DNA from: Mycobacterium haemophilum DSM 44634
GTDB lineage: Bacteria > Actinomycetota > Actinomycetes > Mycobacteriales > Mycobacteriaceae
Reading direction: 5' to 3'
DNA: 64,000 nucleotides
NCBI RefSeq assembly: GCF_000340435.2
Contig: NZ_CP011883.2
Coordinates: 654,607-718,606 of the forward strand
Both the position numbers and the translations under genes were made by a program. Below, piece after piece: positions 35,643 through 44,348 of this stretch. The notes under the pieces were generated by a model. That model had not been told where the DNA came from and searched no databases. It worked only from the letters and a program-made list of their open reading frames with translations. The first letter of the stretch is position 1; the number at the start of each line of letters is the position of its first letter.

Positions 35643-35714
35643 ATGCCACTGGTAGGTATCCGCCAGGCGGTGATTCTGGCGGCGGGCTTTGACCCGTCGG
35701 CTGCCGTGGAGGCG
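35643..35714 (+). pseudogene. Remnant of a second methyltransferase paralogue
   Basis: From ATG 35643 the frame reads MPLVGIRQAVILAAGFDPSA, matching VRQVVILAAGLDSRAW in the intact gene 600 bp upstream. Similarity ends within about 20 codons. It overlaps or abuts the 3' end of the minus-strand ribbon-helix-helix gene. Confidence 0.6.
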
Positions 35715-35721
35715 CAGGTCG

Positions 35722-36003
35722 TCAGCTACATCCGGCGGGATGATTGCCGATGTACTCAACCACAGCACGTCGGATCAGTTCTGATTCGGTTGAGCCTTCG
35801 GCCTTTGCCCGGACTGTGAGCTCGTCGCGGATCGCCTTAGGCAGCCGCACGCTGAGGTTCGGCGTCTTGCCGCGTTTCATCCCGCCAGCTGGCCGCCCCA
35901 TCTGTAGCGACGCCCCCAGCTCTAACGGGCCGCCTACCGTGTACTCGCCGCTTTCTACTGCGCGGCTCAGCGCCGCGTAGTCTTCTGCGGTTCTCTTTGT
36001 CAT
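35722..36003 (-). CDS. CopG/ribbon-helix-helix DNA-binding protein, probable antitoxin
   Basis: A 93-residue protein. The C-terminal half PNLSVRLPKAIRDELTVRAKAEGSTESELIRRAVVEYI is a ribbon-helix-helix DNA-binding domain. The N-terminal half (AEDYAALSRAVESGEYTVGGPLELGASLQ) has the look of an antitoxin's partner-binding arm, but reversed from the usual order. Its ATG overlaps the stop of a 42-residue frame upstream (ATGA), and a palindromic promoter lies in front of both. No known toxin family is adjacent. Autoregulation through the palindrome at 36145-36159 is the most likely role. Confidence 0.8.
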   Translation of the reverse strand: MTKRTAEDYAALSRAVESGEYTVGGPLELGASLQMGRPAGGMKRGKTPNLSVRLPKAIRDELTVRAKAEGSTESELIRRAVVEYIGNHPAGCS

Positions 36004-36128
36004 TGATCAGCAGTCCTTCCGACCCGCGGTCCGATGAACGGGCGTTGCGGAACGAGTTCGTTGCGCAGGTCAATCATGCCGCCCGAGAGGGTGAAAACCT
36101 CCTGTGCTGCCACGCGTGTGGCAGGCAC
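36000..36128 (-). CDS. Small 42-residue protein coupled to the ribbon-helix-helix gene
   Basis: Reading from GTG 36126-36128: MPATRVAAQEVFTLSGG, then MIDLRNELVPQRPFIGPRVG and a short tail, ending in TGA that overlaps the downstream ATG. GAGG lies 10 bases before the GTG, and a -10/-35 pair is well placed upstream. I recognise no family. It could be a small toxin, a leader peptide or the tail of a lost gene. Confidence 0.45.
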   Translation of the reverse strand: MPATRVAAQEVFTLSGGMIDLRNELVPQRPFIGPRVGRTADQ

Positions 36129-36144
36129 TTGATCCGCACCTCAA

Positions 36145-36174
36145 AAGTGTAAGACACTTATCGCGCGCTTGCAA
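36145..36174 (-). promoter_or_regulatory. Promoter with palindromic operator for the small-protein/RHH pair
   Basis: On the minus strand TTGCAA (36174-36169), a 17-bp spacer, then TACACT (36151-36146). A perfect inverted repeat AAGTGT-aag-ACACTT (36145-36159) covers the -10 box. RHH dimers commonly bind such short palindromes. Confidence 0.55.
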
Positions 36175-36349
36175 TGAACATGGCTCGATGCCGGTGGTCA
36201 ACGAGCTCACAGCGTGCCTTGCAGAGCTGGGATGTCGGACTTATTCAAGTAATGCGGCGATGTCGCGGAATTGTGGCGGCGATTGCTGGATAACTGCCGG
36301 AAAGAGCATAGTTCCCGACGACCATCGGTCCGCGGGCGTGGCGCCTCGC

Positions 36350-37756
36350 CTAGTTGTCTTCGTCGTCGTCTCCGGCATGCAGGAGTTTTTCGGGGTGCCA
36401 GTACGTGTTGATTCTCGGTTGGCCGTGGTCAAGATGCGGCGGTGGGATCCATTCGGTGTCGCCGTGGGTGTTTTTGCGGGTGGTCCAGCCGCCGGGTTGC
36501 AGGAGGCGGTGTTGGGGGCCGCAGCCGAAGGTGAGGTTGTTGATGTCGGTGCTGCGGCAGGTGGCGTAGGGGATGGTGTGATGCACTTCGCAGTAGTAGC
36601 CGGGCACCGTGCAGCCCGGCGCGGAGCAGCCACGCTCCTTGGCGTACAAGACGATTCGCTGCCCGGGGGAGGCGAGTCGTTTGGTGTGGTAGAGCGCCAG
36701 CGCCTTGCCTTTGTCGAAAATGGCCAGGTAGTGCCGGGCGTGGCGCGCTAGCCGGATGACATCACTCATGGGCAACAGGGTGCCCCCGCCGGTAAGGCCT
36801 TTGCCGGCGGCAGCCTCGAGCTCGGCCAGGGTGGTGGACACGATGATGGAGGCCGGTAACCCATTGTGCTGTCCCAGCTTTCCCGACGCCAGCAGGGCAC
36901 GCAACGCGGCAGTGAGCGCGTCATGGTTGCGTTGGGCGGGGCTGCGGGTGTCTTTGTCGATGGCCTGTTGGCTGGGTGCGCCGTCCACACATGCGGTGTC
37001 ATCGGCGGGGTTGCACATGCCGGGCGCGGCCAGTTTGGCCAGCACGGCCTCCAGGGTGGCGCGGGCCTCGGGGGTCAGCCAACCGTGCAGCGCTGACATG
37101 CCGTCGGCTTGCTGGTTGCCTAAGGTTACGCCGCGCCGCCGGGCGCGGTCGGTGTCGCTGTAGGTGCCGTCGGGGTTGAGGCAGTCGGCGAGCCGATCGG
37201 CCAGCCCGGCCAATTGTTCGGGCCGAAACTGGGAGCCCAGTTTCGCAAGATGCGCTTCGGCGTGTTCGTGGGTTGCCGTATCGACCCAGCCGGGCAACCC
37301 GTGGCAGAACTTCCGAATCACCGCCACCTGACCGGCGCCCAGCCGTCCGGCGCGTTGCGCTGCGGCGGTCGCTGCCAAGACGGGTGGCAACGGTTCACCG
37401 GTCAAGCCCCGACGCGGCCCCAGATCGGCGGCCTCCCGGATACGCTTGGCGGCCTCGGCGCGGCTGATCAGCGTCCACTCGGCAATCGCATGCGAAAGCG
37501 TGCCGCCCAACTCTTCGGGGGTGGCTTGACGGGCCAGGGAATTAATCACGCCATGCTCCACCGCGGGCAACCTGCGGCGCACCCGCTCCACCCGCTCCAA
37601 CAACACCAACCACTCCCGGGCGCACAGCGCATCAAAATCCAGCGCGACCACACCATCAACCGCAGCATCCAACGCATCAAACGCAGCCGTGATCGCCTCC
37701 CGATCAACAACCGCACTCGAACCCATGTCCCCGAAACTATCGAAGGGCACCGACAT
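36350..37756 (-). CDS. DUF222 / HNH endonuclease domain protein (REP13E12 family)
   Basis: A 468-residue member of the repetitive 13E12 family of mycobacteria. The N-terminal ~300 residues are DUF222 (REAITAAFDALDAAVDGVVAL, SRAEAAKRIREAADLGPRRGLTGEPLPPVLAAT). The C-terminal part has the HNH nuclease motif: YAKERGCSAPGCTVPGYYCEVHHTIPYA, then NLTFGCGPQHRL. It is intact, unlike many copies. An alternative start is M11. In H37Rv, REP13E12 copies serve as integration sites of prophage phiRv1, so this element may also attract integration. The neighbouring IS110 element lies immediately upstream, divergent. Confidence 0.92.
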   Translation of the reverse strand: MSVPFDSFGDMGSSAVVDREAITAAFDALDAAVDGVVALDFDALCAREWLVLLERVERVRRRLPAVEHGVINSLARQATPEELGGTLSHAIAEWTLISRAEAAKRIREAADLGPRRGLTGEPLPPVLAATAAAQRAGRLGAGQVAVIRKFCHGLPGWVDTATHEHAEAHLAKLGSQFRPEQLAGLADRLADCLNPDGTYSDTDRARRRGVTLGNQQADGMSALHGWLTPEARATLEAVLAKLAAPGMCNPADDTACVDGAPSQQAIDKDTRSPAQRNHDALTAALRALLASGKLGQHNGLPASIIVSTTLAELEAAAGKGLTGGGTLLPMSDVIRLARHARHYLAIFDKGKALALYHTKRLASPGQRIVLYAKERGCSAPGCTVPGYYCEVHHTIPYATCRSTDINNLTFGCGPQHRLLQPGGWTTRKNTHGDTEWIPPPHLDHGQPRINTYWHPEKLLHAGDDDEDN

Positions 37757-37830
37757 TGATGGTGTTCAACCGCAACGGTTGATGATTAGCTGGCCCGTCC
37801 GCTTCCGGTGGTGACCCTGGCACTGACTGA

Positions 37831-37970
37831 CGCCCTGCTGGGTTGTCTTTTTCTTGATCTGTCTCACCGGCGGCGGGCGGGTCGCACCATGAGGCCCGGC
37901 AGGGCGGACATGACCTAATCAGGAGCCTGGTAGTTCCCTCATCAATGTCTTGTCTGCCCGCCCTACCGGG
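37831..37970 (+). ncRNA. Candidate IS110 bridge (guide) RNA region
   Basis: Three related segments: 37831-37842 (cgccctgctggg), 37895-37907 (cccggcagggcgg) and 37958-37970 (ccgccctaccggg). The middle one can pair with either neighbour (11 of 12 and 12 of 13 bases), giving two alternative stems with 50-52-nt loops. IS110-group elements encode their bridge RNA in this left non-coding end, before the transposase. The large loops would be the places for target- and donor-binding guides. Confidence 0.45.
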
Positions 37971-38020
37971 TGTCACCGCAACCGCCGGTGATCACACCGG
38001 CAGAAGGGAACATCACCATC

Positions 38021-39220
38021 GTGACAGCATCGCAGTTGGTCGTCATTGGCGCCGACACGCATCTCGATACCGTTCACCTCGCCACGTTGAGCGATACCGG
38101 CAAACCCTTGGCAGATGCGGAGTTCCCGACGAACCCGACGGGCTATTGCGAGGCGCTCACGTGGGCGCAGAGCTTCGGGACAGTACTGATCGCCGGGGTG
38201 GAAGGCACTTCCAGCTATGGTGCGGGATTGACCCGGGCGCTGCAGGACGCCGGCATCGAGGTCGTCGAAGTTAACCGCCCCGACCGCGCCACCCGGCGCC
38301 GGCGCGGCAAGTCCGACCCGCTCGACGCCTATGCCGCGGCCCGTAACGCGTTGTCCGGGGACGGCCTTGCCGCCCCGAAAGACGAACGCACCACGGCGCT
38401 GAGCGCTCTGTTGACCGCTCGTCGCGGCGCAGTCAAAGCCCGCACCGCAGCGACCAACCAAATTCAATCTTTATTGATCACCGCACCCGCCGAGCTGCGT
38501 GAACGCTACCGCCGTTGCAACACAGCCGGTCTGGTCAAAGCCCTAGCTCGTTGCCGGCTTGTTGCCCATGGTGACCCGACCACCATGGCCGTCCTTAGCG
38601 CAGTCAAGACGCTGGCCCTTCGCGCGCAGTTCCTGCATCGCCAAGAGCGTGAACTCACCGACCAGATCGACACCCTGGTACAGAGCATCAACCCCGGGCT
38701 GCGCGTCGCCCACGGCATTGGACCCGACACCGCCGCCGCGCTACTAATCACCGCCGGCCTCAACCCATATCGGCTACGCAGCGAAGCCGCCTTTGCCGCG
38801 CTATGCGGTGTTGCCCCCGTTCCGGCCTCCTCGGGCAAGACGACCCGCCATCGACTCTCGCGGGGCGGCGATCGCTCAGCAAACAACGCGTTGTACCGCA
38901 TCGCCTTGGTGCGAATGTCCAATGACCCGCGCACCCGCGACTACGTCGCCCGCCAAACCACCAACAATCGCCGCAAGGCCGAAATCCTGCGCCTCCTCAA
39001 ACGCGCCATCGCCCGCGAGGTCTTCCGACTACTCACCCGCCCCTGCGTCATCGACGACTACAGCGATCTACGCCCAGCTCGCCAAGCCAAAAACATCACT
39101 CTCAGCACCGTGGCCGAGCACTTCGGCGTCTGGCCTAACGACATCTCCCGACTCGAACGCGGACTCCAACGCAACGACACCCTCGCCGCCAATTATCGCC
39201 AATGGCTCACCGCCGCTTGA
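38021..39220 (+). CDS. IS110-family transposase (DEDD recombinase)
   Basis: A 399-residue transposase with GTG start at 38021; a longer in-frame extension from 37970 is not family-like. The N-terminal RuvC-like domain has the DEDD residues: IGADTHLDT, IAGVEGTSSYG, KSDPLDAYAAA. The C-terminal Tnp domain has VAHGIGPDTAAALLI and AALCGVAPVPASSGKTTRHRLSRGGDRSANNALY, including the candidate catalytic Ser. The last ~40 residues (TVAEHFGVWPNDISRLERGLQRNDTLAANY) look like a small extra helix-turn-helix. No frameshift or internal stop is visible, so the element could be active. Confidence 0.93.
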   Translation: MTASQLVVIGADTHLDTVHLATLSDTGKPLADAEFPTNPTGYCEALTWAQSFGTVLIAGVEGTSSYGAGLTRALQDAGIEVVEVNRPDRATRRRRGKSDPLDAYAAARNALSGDGLAAPKDERTTALSALLTARRGAVKARTAATNQIQSLLITAPAELRERYRRCNTAGLVKALARCRLVAHGDPTTMAVLSAVKTLALRAQFLHRQERELTDQIDTLVQSINPGLRVAHGIGPDTAAALLITAGLNPYRLRSEAAFAALCGVAPVPASSGKTTRHRLSRGGDRSANNALYRIALVRMSNDPRTRDYVARQTTNNRRKAEILRLLKRAIAREVFRLLTRPCVIDDYSDLRPARQAKNITLSTVAEHFGVWPNDISRLERGLQRNDTLAANYRQWLTAA

Positions 39221-39300
39221 CCCATAACACGAATAGGAGCATCAAGAATCGCCACCCAGTGACCACTGATATCGAAGTGACACAAGTGATTTGAGTTCAG

Positions 39301-41058
39301 TCAAGTCTGCAGCCGCAACCGCAGCCCCGTCGCCCGCACGGCCCGCCGCTCAAGCGCAGCGGCGACTTCGGTTTCGGAGCCGACCACCCGGACCTTGGTC
39401 TTGGCCCGGGTCACGGCGGTATAGAACAGCTCCCGGGTAAGTAGCCGCGAATCCTGCGGCGGCACCAGCACCGTGACCGCATCGGCCTGGCTTCCTTGGC
39501 TTTTGTGGATGGTCATCGCGTGCATGGTTTCGATATCAGAGAGGCGGCTGGTCGCGAGGCTAACCGGACCGGCAGCGCCGGCGATGACGGCACGCAAACC
39601 GTCGGGGCCAGCGACCACGACACCGGTGTCGCCGTTGTAGACGCGCAGCCCGTAATCGTTTGCCGTCACCAGCAGCGGCCGTCCGGCATACCACTGCGAC
39701 CACGCCGGCTGGTCCGTCTCCTCGGCCAGCCAGTTGTGCACCTGCTGGTTCCAGTGCTGCACACCACAAAGACCCTGCCGGTGCGCGCACAGCAGCCGGT
39801 GTTCGTCCAGCGTCGCCAACGCCACGTCGGTGGCTCCCAATCGCGCCGCCTCCCGCAGCCGCAACGCATGGGGCAGCACGATCGCGCGCAACCGCGCCGT
39901 CGGGTCGCTGTCTTCGATGAACTCGACATGTTCATCTCCGGAGCGAAGCAGCGCCAGCACCTCGTCGGTGTCGCCGAGGCGGACGGCCTCGGCCAAGGCG
40001 CCGATCGCCGCGCCGAACCGGTGCGAGGTTCGCAACGTCGCCACCCGCACGTCGCTGCGCGCCGACAAGCCGTCGACCAGATCTGCCAGCACCGCGCCGG
40101 CTTCCACCGATGCCAGCTGGTCGGCGTCGCCGACCAGGATCAGCCGGGCGTCGGGCCGCACCGCTTCAAGCAACCGGGCCATCATCGTCAGCGACACCAT
40201 CGATGTCTCGTCGACAACGATCACGTCGTGGGGCAGCCGGTTGCCCCGATGGTGCCGAAACCGTGTCGATGTGTCTGGTCGGCTACCCAACAGCCGGTGC
40301 AGCGTTACTGCGTGCAAGTCGGAAAGGCGTTCACGGTCACCGGCGTCGAGCTCTCCGACCTCGACTGCCACCGCTTGGGTCAACCGCGCTGCCGCCTTGC
40401 CGGTAGGTGCGGCCAAGGCGATCCGCAGACCGGGAGTTCCGGAAACGCCCGCCTGTTCCGCGAGCAGCGCGAGCAGCCGCGCGACCGTGGTGGTCTTGCC
40501 GGTGCCCGGACCGCCGGTCAGCACGGTAACGGCCTGTGACAACGCGATCTCTGCGGCCGCCCGCTGTTCGGCGAACTGCGGTGGGAAAAGGCGTTCATAG
40601 CCGGATATTTCGACTCGCGCCGTCGGGACAGACAGCGCGAGCAGGTCGGCGCACACCTGCTCTTCCTCCCGCCAGTATCGGTCGAGGTAGAGCAACCGGT
40701 CGTCATACAGTCGCAACACCGGTGGCTCGCCCAGTAACGGACTCGCCCGTAATGCCGCCAGCCACGTCGTGGGGTCTGGCCACGGTAGGTCGGGGATACC
40801 GGAATCGGTGGCCACCGTGTGCAGGTCCACGCACACCGATCCGCCGCGTAATGCCCGGGCCGCCAACGCCACCGCCAACGCCACTGCCCCATTGCTATTA
40901 CCGTGCTCACCAGCGAGCACGGTAAGCCGTTGCGCTACATGCACATCAGCAGATTCCAGCAGACCGGCTTCGTTGAATATCCGCAGCAAGCCGCTGGCGC
41001 CAAGGGCTATCCGCCAGTCCAGCGGGTCCTCGATGTCTGTGTTGCTGATGCTGCTCAT
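39301..41058 (-). CDS. recD: Exodeoxyribonuclease V subunit RecD
   Basis: The 5'-3' superfamily 1B helicase of RecBCD, 585 residues (575 in H37Rv). Walker A VLTGGPGTGKTTTVARLLAL lies near residue 165, IVVDETSMVSLTMMARLLEAV near 280, and C-terminal helicase motifs MTIHKSQGSQADAVTVLVPP and RELFYTAVTRAKTKVRVVG near 530-565. The ATG at 41056-41058 overlaps the recB stop (ATGA), which decides the start over the longer in-frame extension. The C terminus ends LRLRLQT, a few residues shorter than in H37Rv, directly beside the IS110 element. Confidence 0.96.
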   Translation of the reverse strand: MSSISNTDIEDPLDWRIALGASGLLRIFNEAGLLESADVHVAQRLTVLAGEHGNSNGAVALAVALAARALRGGSVCVDLHTVATDSGIPDLPWPDPTTWLAALRASPLLGEPPVLRLYDDRLLYLDRYWREEEQVCADLLALSVPTARVEISGYERLFPPQFAEQRAAAEIALSQAVTVLTGGPGTGKTTTVARLLALLAEQAGVSGTPGLRIALAAPTGKAAARLTQAVAVEVGELDAGDRERLSDLHAVTLHRLLGSRPDTSTRFRHHRGNRLPHDVIVVDETSMVSLTMMARLLEAVRPDARLILVGDADQLASVEAGAVLADLVDGLSARSDVRVATLRTSHRFGAAIGALAEAVRLGDTDEVLALLRSGDEHVEFIEDSDPTARLRAIVLPHALRLREAARLGATDVALATLDEHRLLCAHRQGLCGVQHWNQQVHNWLAEETDQPAWSQWYAGRPLLVTANDYGLRVYNGDTGVVVAGPDGLRAVIAGAAGPVSLATSRLSDIETMHAMTIHKSQGSQADAVTVLVPPQDSRLLTRELFYTAVTRAKTKVRVVGSETEVAAALERRAVRATGLRLRLQT

Positions 41059-44000
41059 GCCGATGGTCGACCCTGGTCTAGTAAGTCCGACAACGCCACC
41101 ACCAGCGCTGGCGGTGGTAGCCAACTGAACACCCCGCAGGGATGGCCGTCCACTTGTGGGGTCGCGGCCCCGCACATGCCGCGCACAAAGAGGTACAGCA
41201 CCCCACCCAGGTGCTGCGACGGCTGGTATCCCGGCTGCCGCCATCGCAAAAATCGATGCAACACAACGGTATACAGCAAGGCCTGCAAGGGGTAATCCGA
41301 ATGCAGCATCGTCTCGGTCAGCCGTGGGAAGCTGTAGTCGGCGGCGGCAGCGCCCAGCATGTTGGTTTTGTAGTCCACCACGAAATAACGCTGCCGAGGC
41401 AACCGCAGCACCACGTCGATCGAGCCGGCCAGATAACCGCGCAACGGCTGGCCGCCGAGACCGTCCCGCAGCAGCCGGTCGCTGTACCTGGCCAACGGAT
41501 CATCGGTGGCAAGGTGCTCACGGACCAGCTCACCCACCTGCGACAGGTGAACAGCCGGCACCGAAGCCCGGACGTCGCCACCGGTCAAGGGTATTTCGAA
41601 GTCTAACTCCCGCAACCGATCCCGCAGCCCGATCTGGCGCAACGTCAGCCCGTCAGTCAGCGGGCCCAGGGGCGTGTCGTACATCGGCAGCAATGCAGAA
41701 GCCAGCGTGGCCGGCTCGGCGTCCACCGGCCACCACCCTGAATGCGTCCGCACCTGAGATTCCAACTCTGCTGCGAGGTCAACAGCGAAGGGATCGGTGT
41801 TCTCTAACACGGCATGCACCAGCGAACCGAACGTCGCACCAGCCGGCAGGTGTGACATCGGGGAGGACACGCCGTCGGCTGCACCTGACGCGACGGCCAC
41901 CGCGGCGTCGTCGATTTCGTCGTCGCGTGCGGTCATCTCCGGCTCGCTGGTTACGCCCGAGTCGTGCGCGCCGCGGATCAGTGCTGAATACGAGGTGCGC
42001 CGCCAGGTGGTGTCGATTGATCGGTGAAAGTGGCGCACCGCCAGGTGCGTCGGCGGCTCGGGCCGGCGAACAGCGGCAGCGGTGACCACCGACGATTCTT
42101 CGACCACTGGGCCACCGGCGGCCTGCCACGCCCGAAAGCACGCCAACGCCTCCTCATCAGAGATCGTCTTGGGCGCACAGCTATCCGGCACTTCGGCCTG
42201 GCCGAGACGCCGCCCGCGTAATAATCGGGATAGCCCGCCGTTCGGTTCGTCCTTTGCGGGCGCCCACCACGCCACCACCTGTGACTGTGCTCGCGTCAGG
42301 GCTACGTAGGTCAGTCGGATGTCGTTGCGGGCCGCCTCGGCCCGGCTGAACGCCTCAATGCTGCGGCGGTCCGCGCTTCCCGGGCCGCCGACATGCAGGC
42401 ACCGAACGCCGGTGCCGTCGTGGTAGAGCGGGATATCGTCGATGAAGACGTGCCGGTTGAACGCGAACGGCAGATAGACGATCGGGAACTGTAATCCCTT
42501 GGCACCCCACACCGTCAGAATCTGCACCGCGGCCGCGTCACTATCGATCCGTCGGCTGCGTTCGGGTGCGCCGGCGCGCTCGTCGCATTGTCGGCGCAGC
42601 CAGTCGCGCAGTGCCGGCAAAGCCAACCGCTCGCGATGCGCTACCGCATGCAGGAGTTCAGCGATGTGCGCCAGGTCGGTCATGGTGCGCTCACCGCCTT
42701 GCTCGGCCAGTACTCGTCGACCCATGCCCGCCAGTTGCGCGGCCGCAAAGACCGCTGCCGGTCCGCGCTCGCGCAGCTGGTCGGTCCAATCCCGCAGTGT
42801 GGCGGCCACCTCGTCGGCCAGCGCGTCGCCGCCGGCGGCCAGGTCATTGGCGGTCTTGCCGAAGAACACCGTGGCCGCCGCGGCCCGCACCAGCCCGGCA
42901 CGGTGCGTCTGGTCGAACGCGTCCAGCAGAAGTAGCCAGTCCTTGGCCGCGTCGGCGGCGAACACGTCGCCGTCGCTGGTATAGACGGCGGGAATTCCGG
43001 CTCGTAGCAACGCCGCTTGGCACGGTCGGGCGTCCTTGCTTGATTCGACGATCACCGCGATGTCGCTGGCCTGTATTCGGTGTCCGTCGAAGGTCGCGTC
43101 ACTGCCCAGCAGGGCCCCGACGTCGGCGGCAAGGTCGGACGAAATATGTTGGCGCAAAGCATCGATCGCGATGGTTCTGGTCTGGTCGTAGCCGAACATG
43201 GCGCGGCTGACGACCCGAAGCCGAAACGGCGCGTTGCGTGGTGCGTTGTGCAGCCGATGCCCGCCGACGTGAGCTTCGACGTCGCGCACCACGATGTCGG
43301 CATCGCCAAGCGCGGCCCCGCGCAACACGGTGTGCAGGCTGTCGACAAGGGCCTTGTCGCTGCGCCAGTTCACCCCCAACGTCCGCCGCACACCGGCTGT
43401 GCGCGCAGCCAACAAATACGTGTAGATATCGCCGCCACGAAAGCCGTAGATCGCCTGCTTGGGGTCACCAATCAGCACCAGCCGAGCGTGCCCGTTGAAC
43501 GCGCGATCGATGACCTGCCACTGAATCGGATCGGTGTCCTGGAACTCGTCGACCATCACGATCGCCCAGCGGCGGCGCATCCGGTCGCGGGCAGCGGAAT
43601 CCGCGGAGTCCGGCGGACCGTCCAACGCATTGGCGAGGCGGCTGAGCAGGTCGTTGTAGCTGAAGATGCCGAGCCGGCGTTTACGCAGTTCGAGTTGCTC
43701 GAGCACGTCGGTGGCGAACCGCAGCCGCACCGCGGCAACGGATTGTGGCTCCGGGTGCTGCGGTCGCAGCTCGGCGCATGGGTCTGCGACCACCGCGCGG
43801 GCCAGCGCCAGCGCCTCGCGGTGGCGCAACGCCACCTCGTCGCGTTGCGATCCGAAGTGTGCCAGATACAGGTCGCCGACGATTTGGGTAACCAGATCGT
43901 CGAGACTTTCCACCAGGGTAGCGCCGGTGTCGGTATCCCCGGCCACCCCAAGCGATTTGAGCACCAGCTGGCAGAACTGATGTGTGGTGCAGATGGTGGC

Positions 44001-44348
44001 GGCATCGAAGTCCGTGAGCGCGTCCCGCAGCCGTTGGCGCCGCGCCGCACAGTCGGCGGCCGTGCCGCTCGTCAAATGAGAAACCAGGTCATTGGGCGTG
44101 ACCGATGCTGAACCATCCAGTGCAGCAATAGCGTTCACGATCTGGCTGCGGACCCGCTCACGTAGCTCGCGGCTGGCGGCCTTGCTGAAGGTGATCAGCA
44201 GCATCTGGTCGAGTGTGGCCACTCCCTCGGCGACAAAACGGGTTACCAGACCGGCCAGTGCGAACGTCTTGCCGGTGCCGGCACTGGCTTCGAGCACCGT
44301 CGTGGACCCCACGGCGGGCAACGGGCCGAGCAGATCGAACCGCTCCAT
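41055..44348 (-). CDS. recB: Exodeoxyribonuclease V subunit RecB
   Basis: The 3'-5' helicase and nuclease subunit, 1097 residues. Walker A VLEASAGTGKTFALAGLVTR lies near residue 20; UvrD-type motifs LLITFSKAASRELRERVR, IVMVDEFQDTDPIQWQVIDRAF and RLVLIGDPKQAIYGFRGGD follow. The C-terminal nuclease motif YFVVDYKTNML and an upstream VHAVLENTDPF are intact. In mycobacteria RecBCD acts mainly in single-strand annealing, while AdnAB does end resection. ATG at 44346-44348 overlaps the recC stop by one base (TGATG), so start and coupling are clear. Confidence 0.97.
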   Translation of the reverse strand: MERFDLLGPLPAVGSTTVLEASAGTGKTFALAGLVTRFVAEGVATLDQMLLITFSKAASRELRERVRSQIVNAIAALDGSASVTPNDLVSHLTSGTAADCAARRQRLRDALTDFDAATICTTHQFCQLVLKSLGVAGDTDTGATLVESLDDLVTQIVGDLYLAHFGSQRDEVALRHREALALARAVVADPCAELRPQHPEPQSVAAVRLRFATDVLEQLELRKRRLGIFSYNDLLSRLANALDGPPDSADSAARDRMRRRWAIVMVDEFQDTDPIQWQVIDRAFNGHARLVLIGDPKQAIYGFRGGDIYTYLLAARTAGVRRTLGVNWRSDKALVDSLHTVLRGAALGDADIVVRDVEAHVGGHRLHNAPRNAPFRLRVVSRAMFGYDQTRTIAIDALRQHISSDLAADVGALLGSDATFDGHRIQASDIAVIVESSKDARPCQAALLRAGIPAVYTSDGDVFAADAAKDWLLLLDAFDQTHRAGLVRAAAATVFFGKTANDLAAGGDALADEVAATLRDWTDQLRERGPAAVFAAAQLAGMGRRVLAEQGGERTMTDLAHIAELLHAVAHRERLALPALRDWLRRQCDERAGAPERSRRIDSDAAAVQILTVWGAKGLQFPIVYLPFAFNRHVFIDDIPLYHDGTGVRCLHVGGPGSADRRSIEAFSRAEAARNDIRLTYVALTRAQSQVVAWWAPAKDEPNGGLSRLLRGRRLGQAEVPDSCAPKTISDEEALACFRAWQAAGGPVVEESSVVTAAAVRRPEPPTHLAVRHFHRSIDTTWRRTSYSALIRGAHDSGVTSEPEMTARDDEIDDAAVAVASGAADGVSSPMSHLPAGATFGSLVHAVLENTDPFAVDLAAELESQVRTHSGWWPVDAEPATLASALLPMYDTPLGPLTDGLTLRQIGLRDRLRELDFEIPLTGGDVRASVPAVHLSQVGELVREHLATDDPLARYSDRLLRDGLGGQPLRGYLAGSIDVVLRLPRQRYFVVDYKTNMLGAAAADYSFPRLTETMLHSDYPLQALLYTVVLHRFLRWRQPGYQPSQHLGGVLYLFVRGMCGAATPQVDGHPCGVFSWLPPPALVVALSDLLDQGRPSA

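Larger units (their letters stand above)
37757..39300 (+). mobile_element. IS110-family insertion sequence, ends not resolved
   Basis: An intact transposase (38021-39220) with a long leader (about 260 bp) and a short tail (80 bp before the recD stop). IS110 elements usually lack terminal inverted repeats and make no clear target duplication, so I cannot fix the boundaries; I give the maximal interval between the flanking genes. Confidence 0.7.

Noticed and set aside
36241..36349. Minus-strand frame ending in FRDIAALLE as a toxin fragment
   Set aside because: It continues through the HNH gene in another frame with low-complexity Pro/Thr/Ala sequence; not supportable.
39496..40539. 347-codon frame antisense to recD
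   Set aside because: Composition of Arg, Gln, His and Val typical of shadow frames; recD on the other strand is certain.
43080..44111. 343-codon frame antisense to recB
   Set aside because: No family resemblance; recB motifs fix the true strand.
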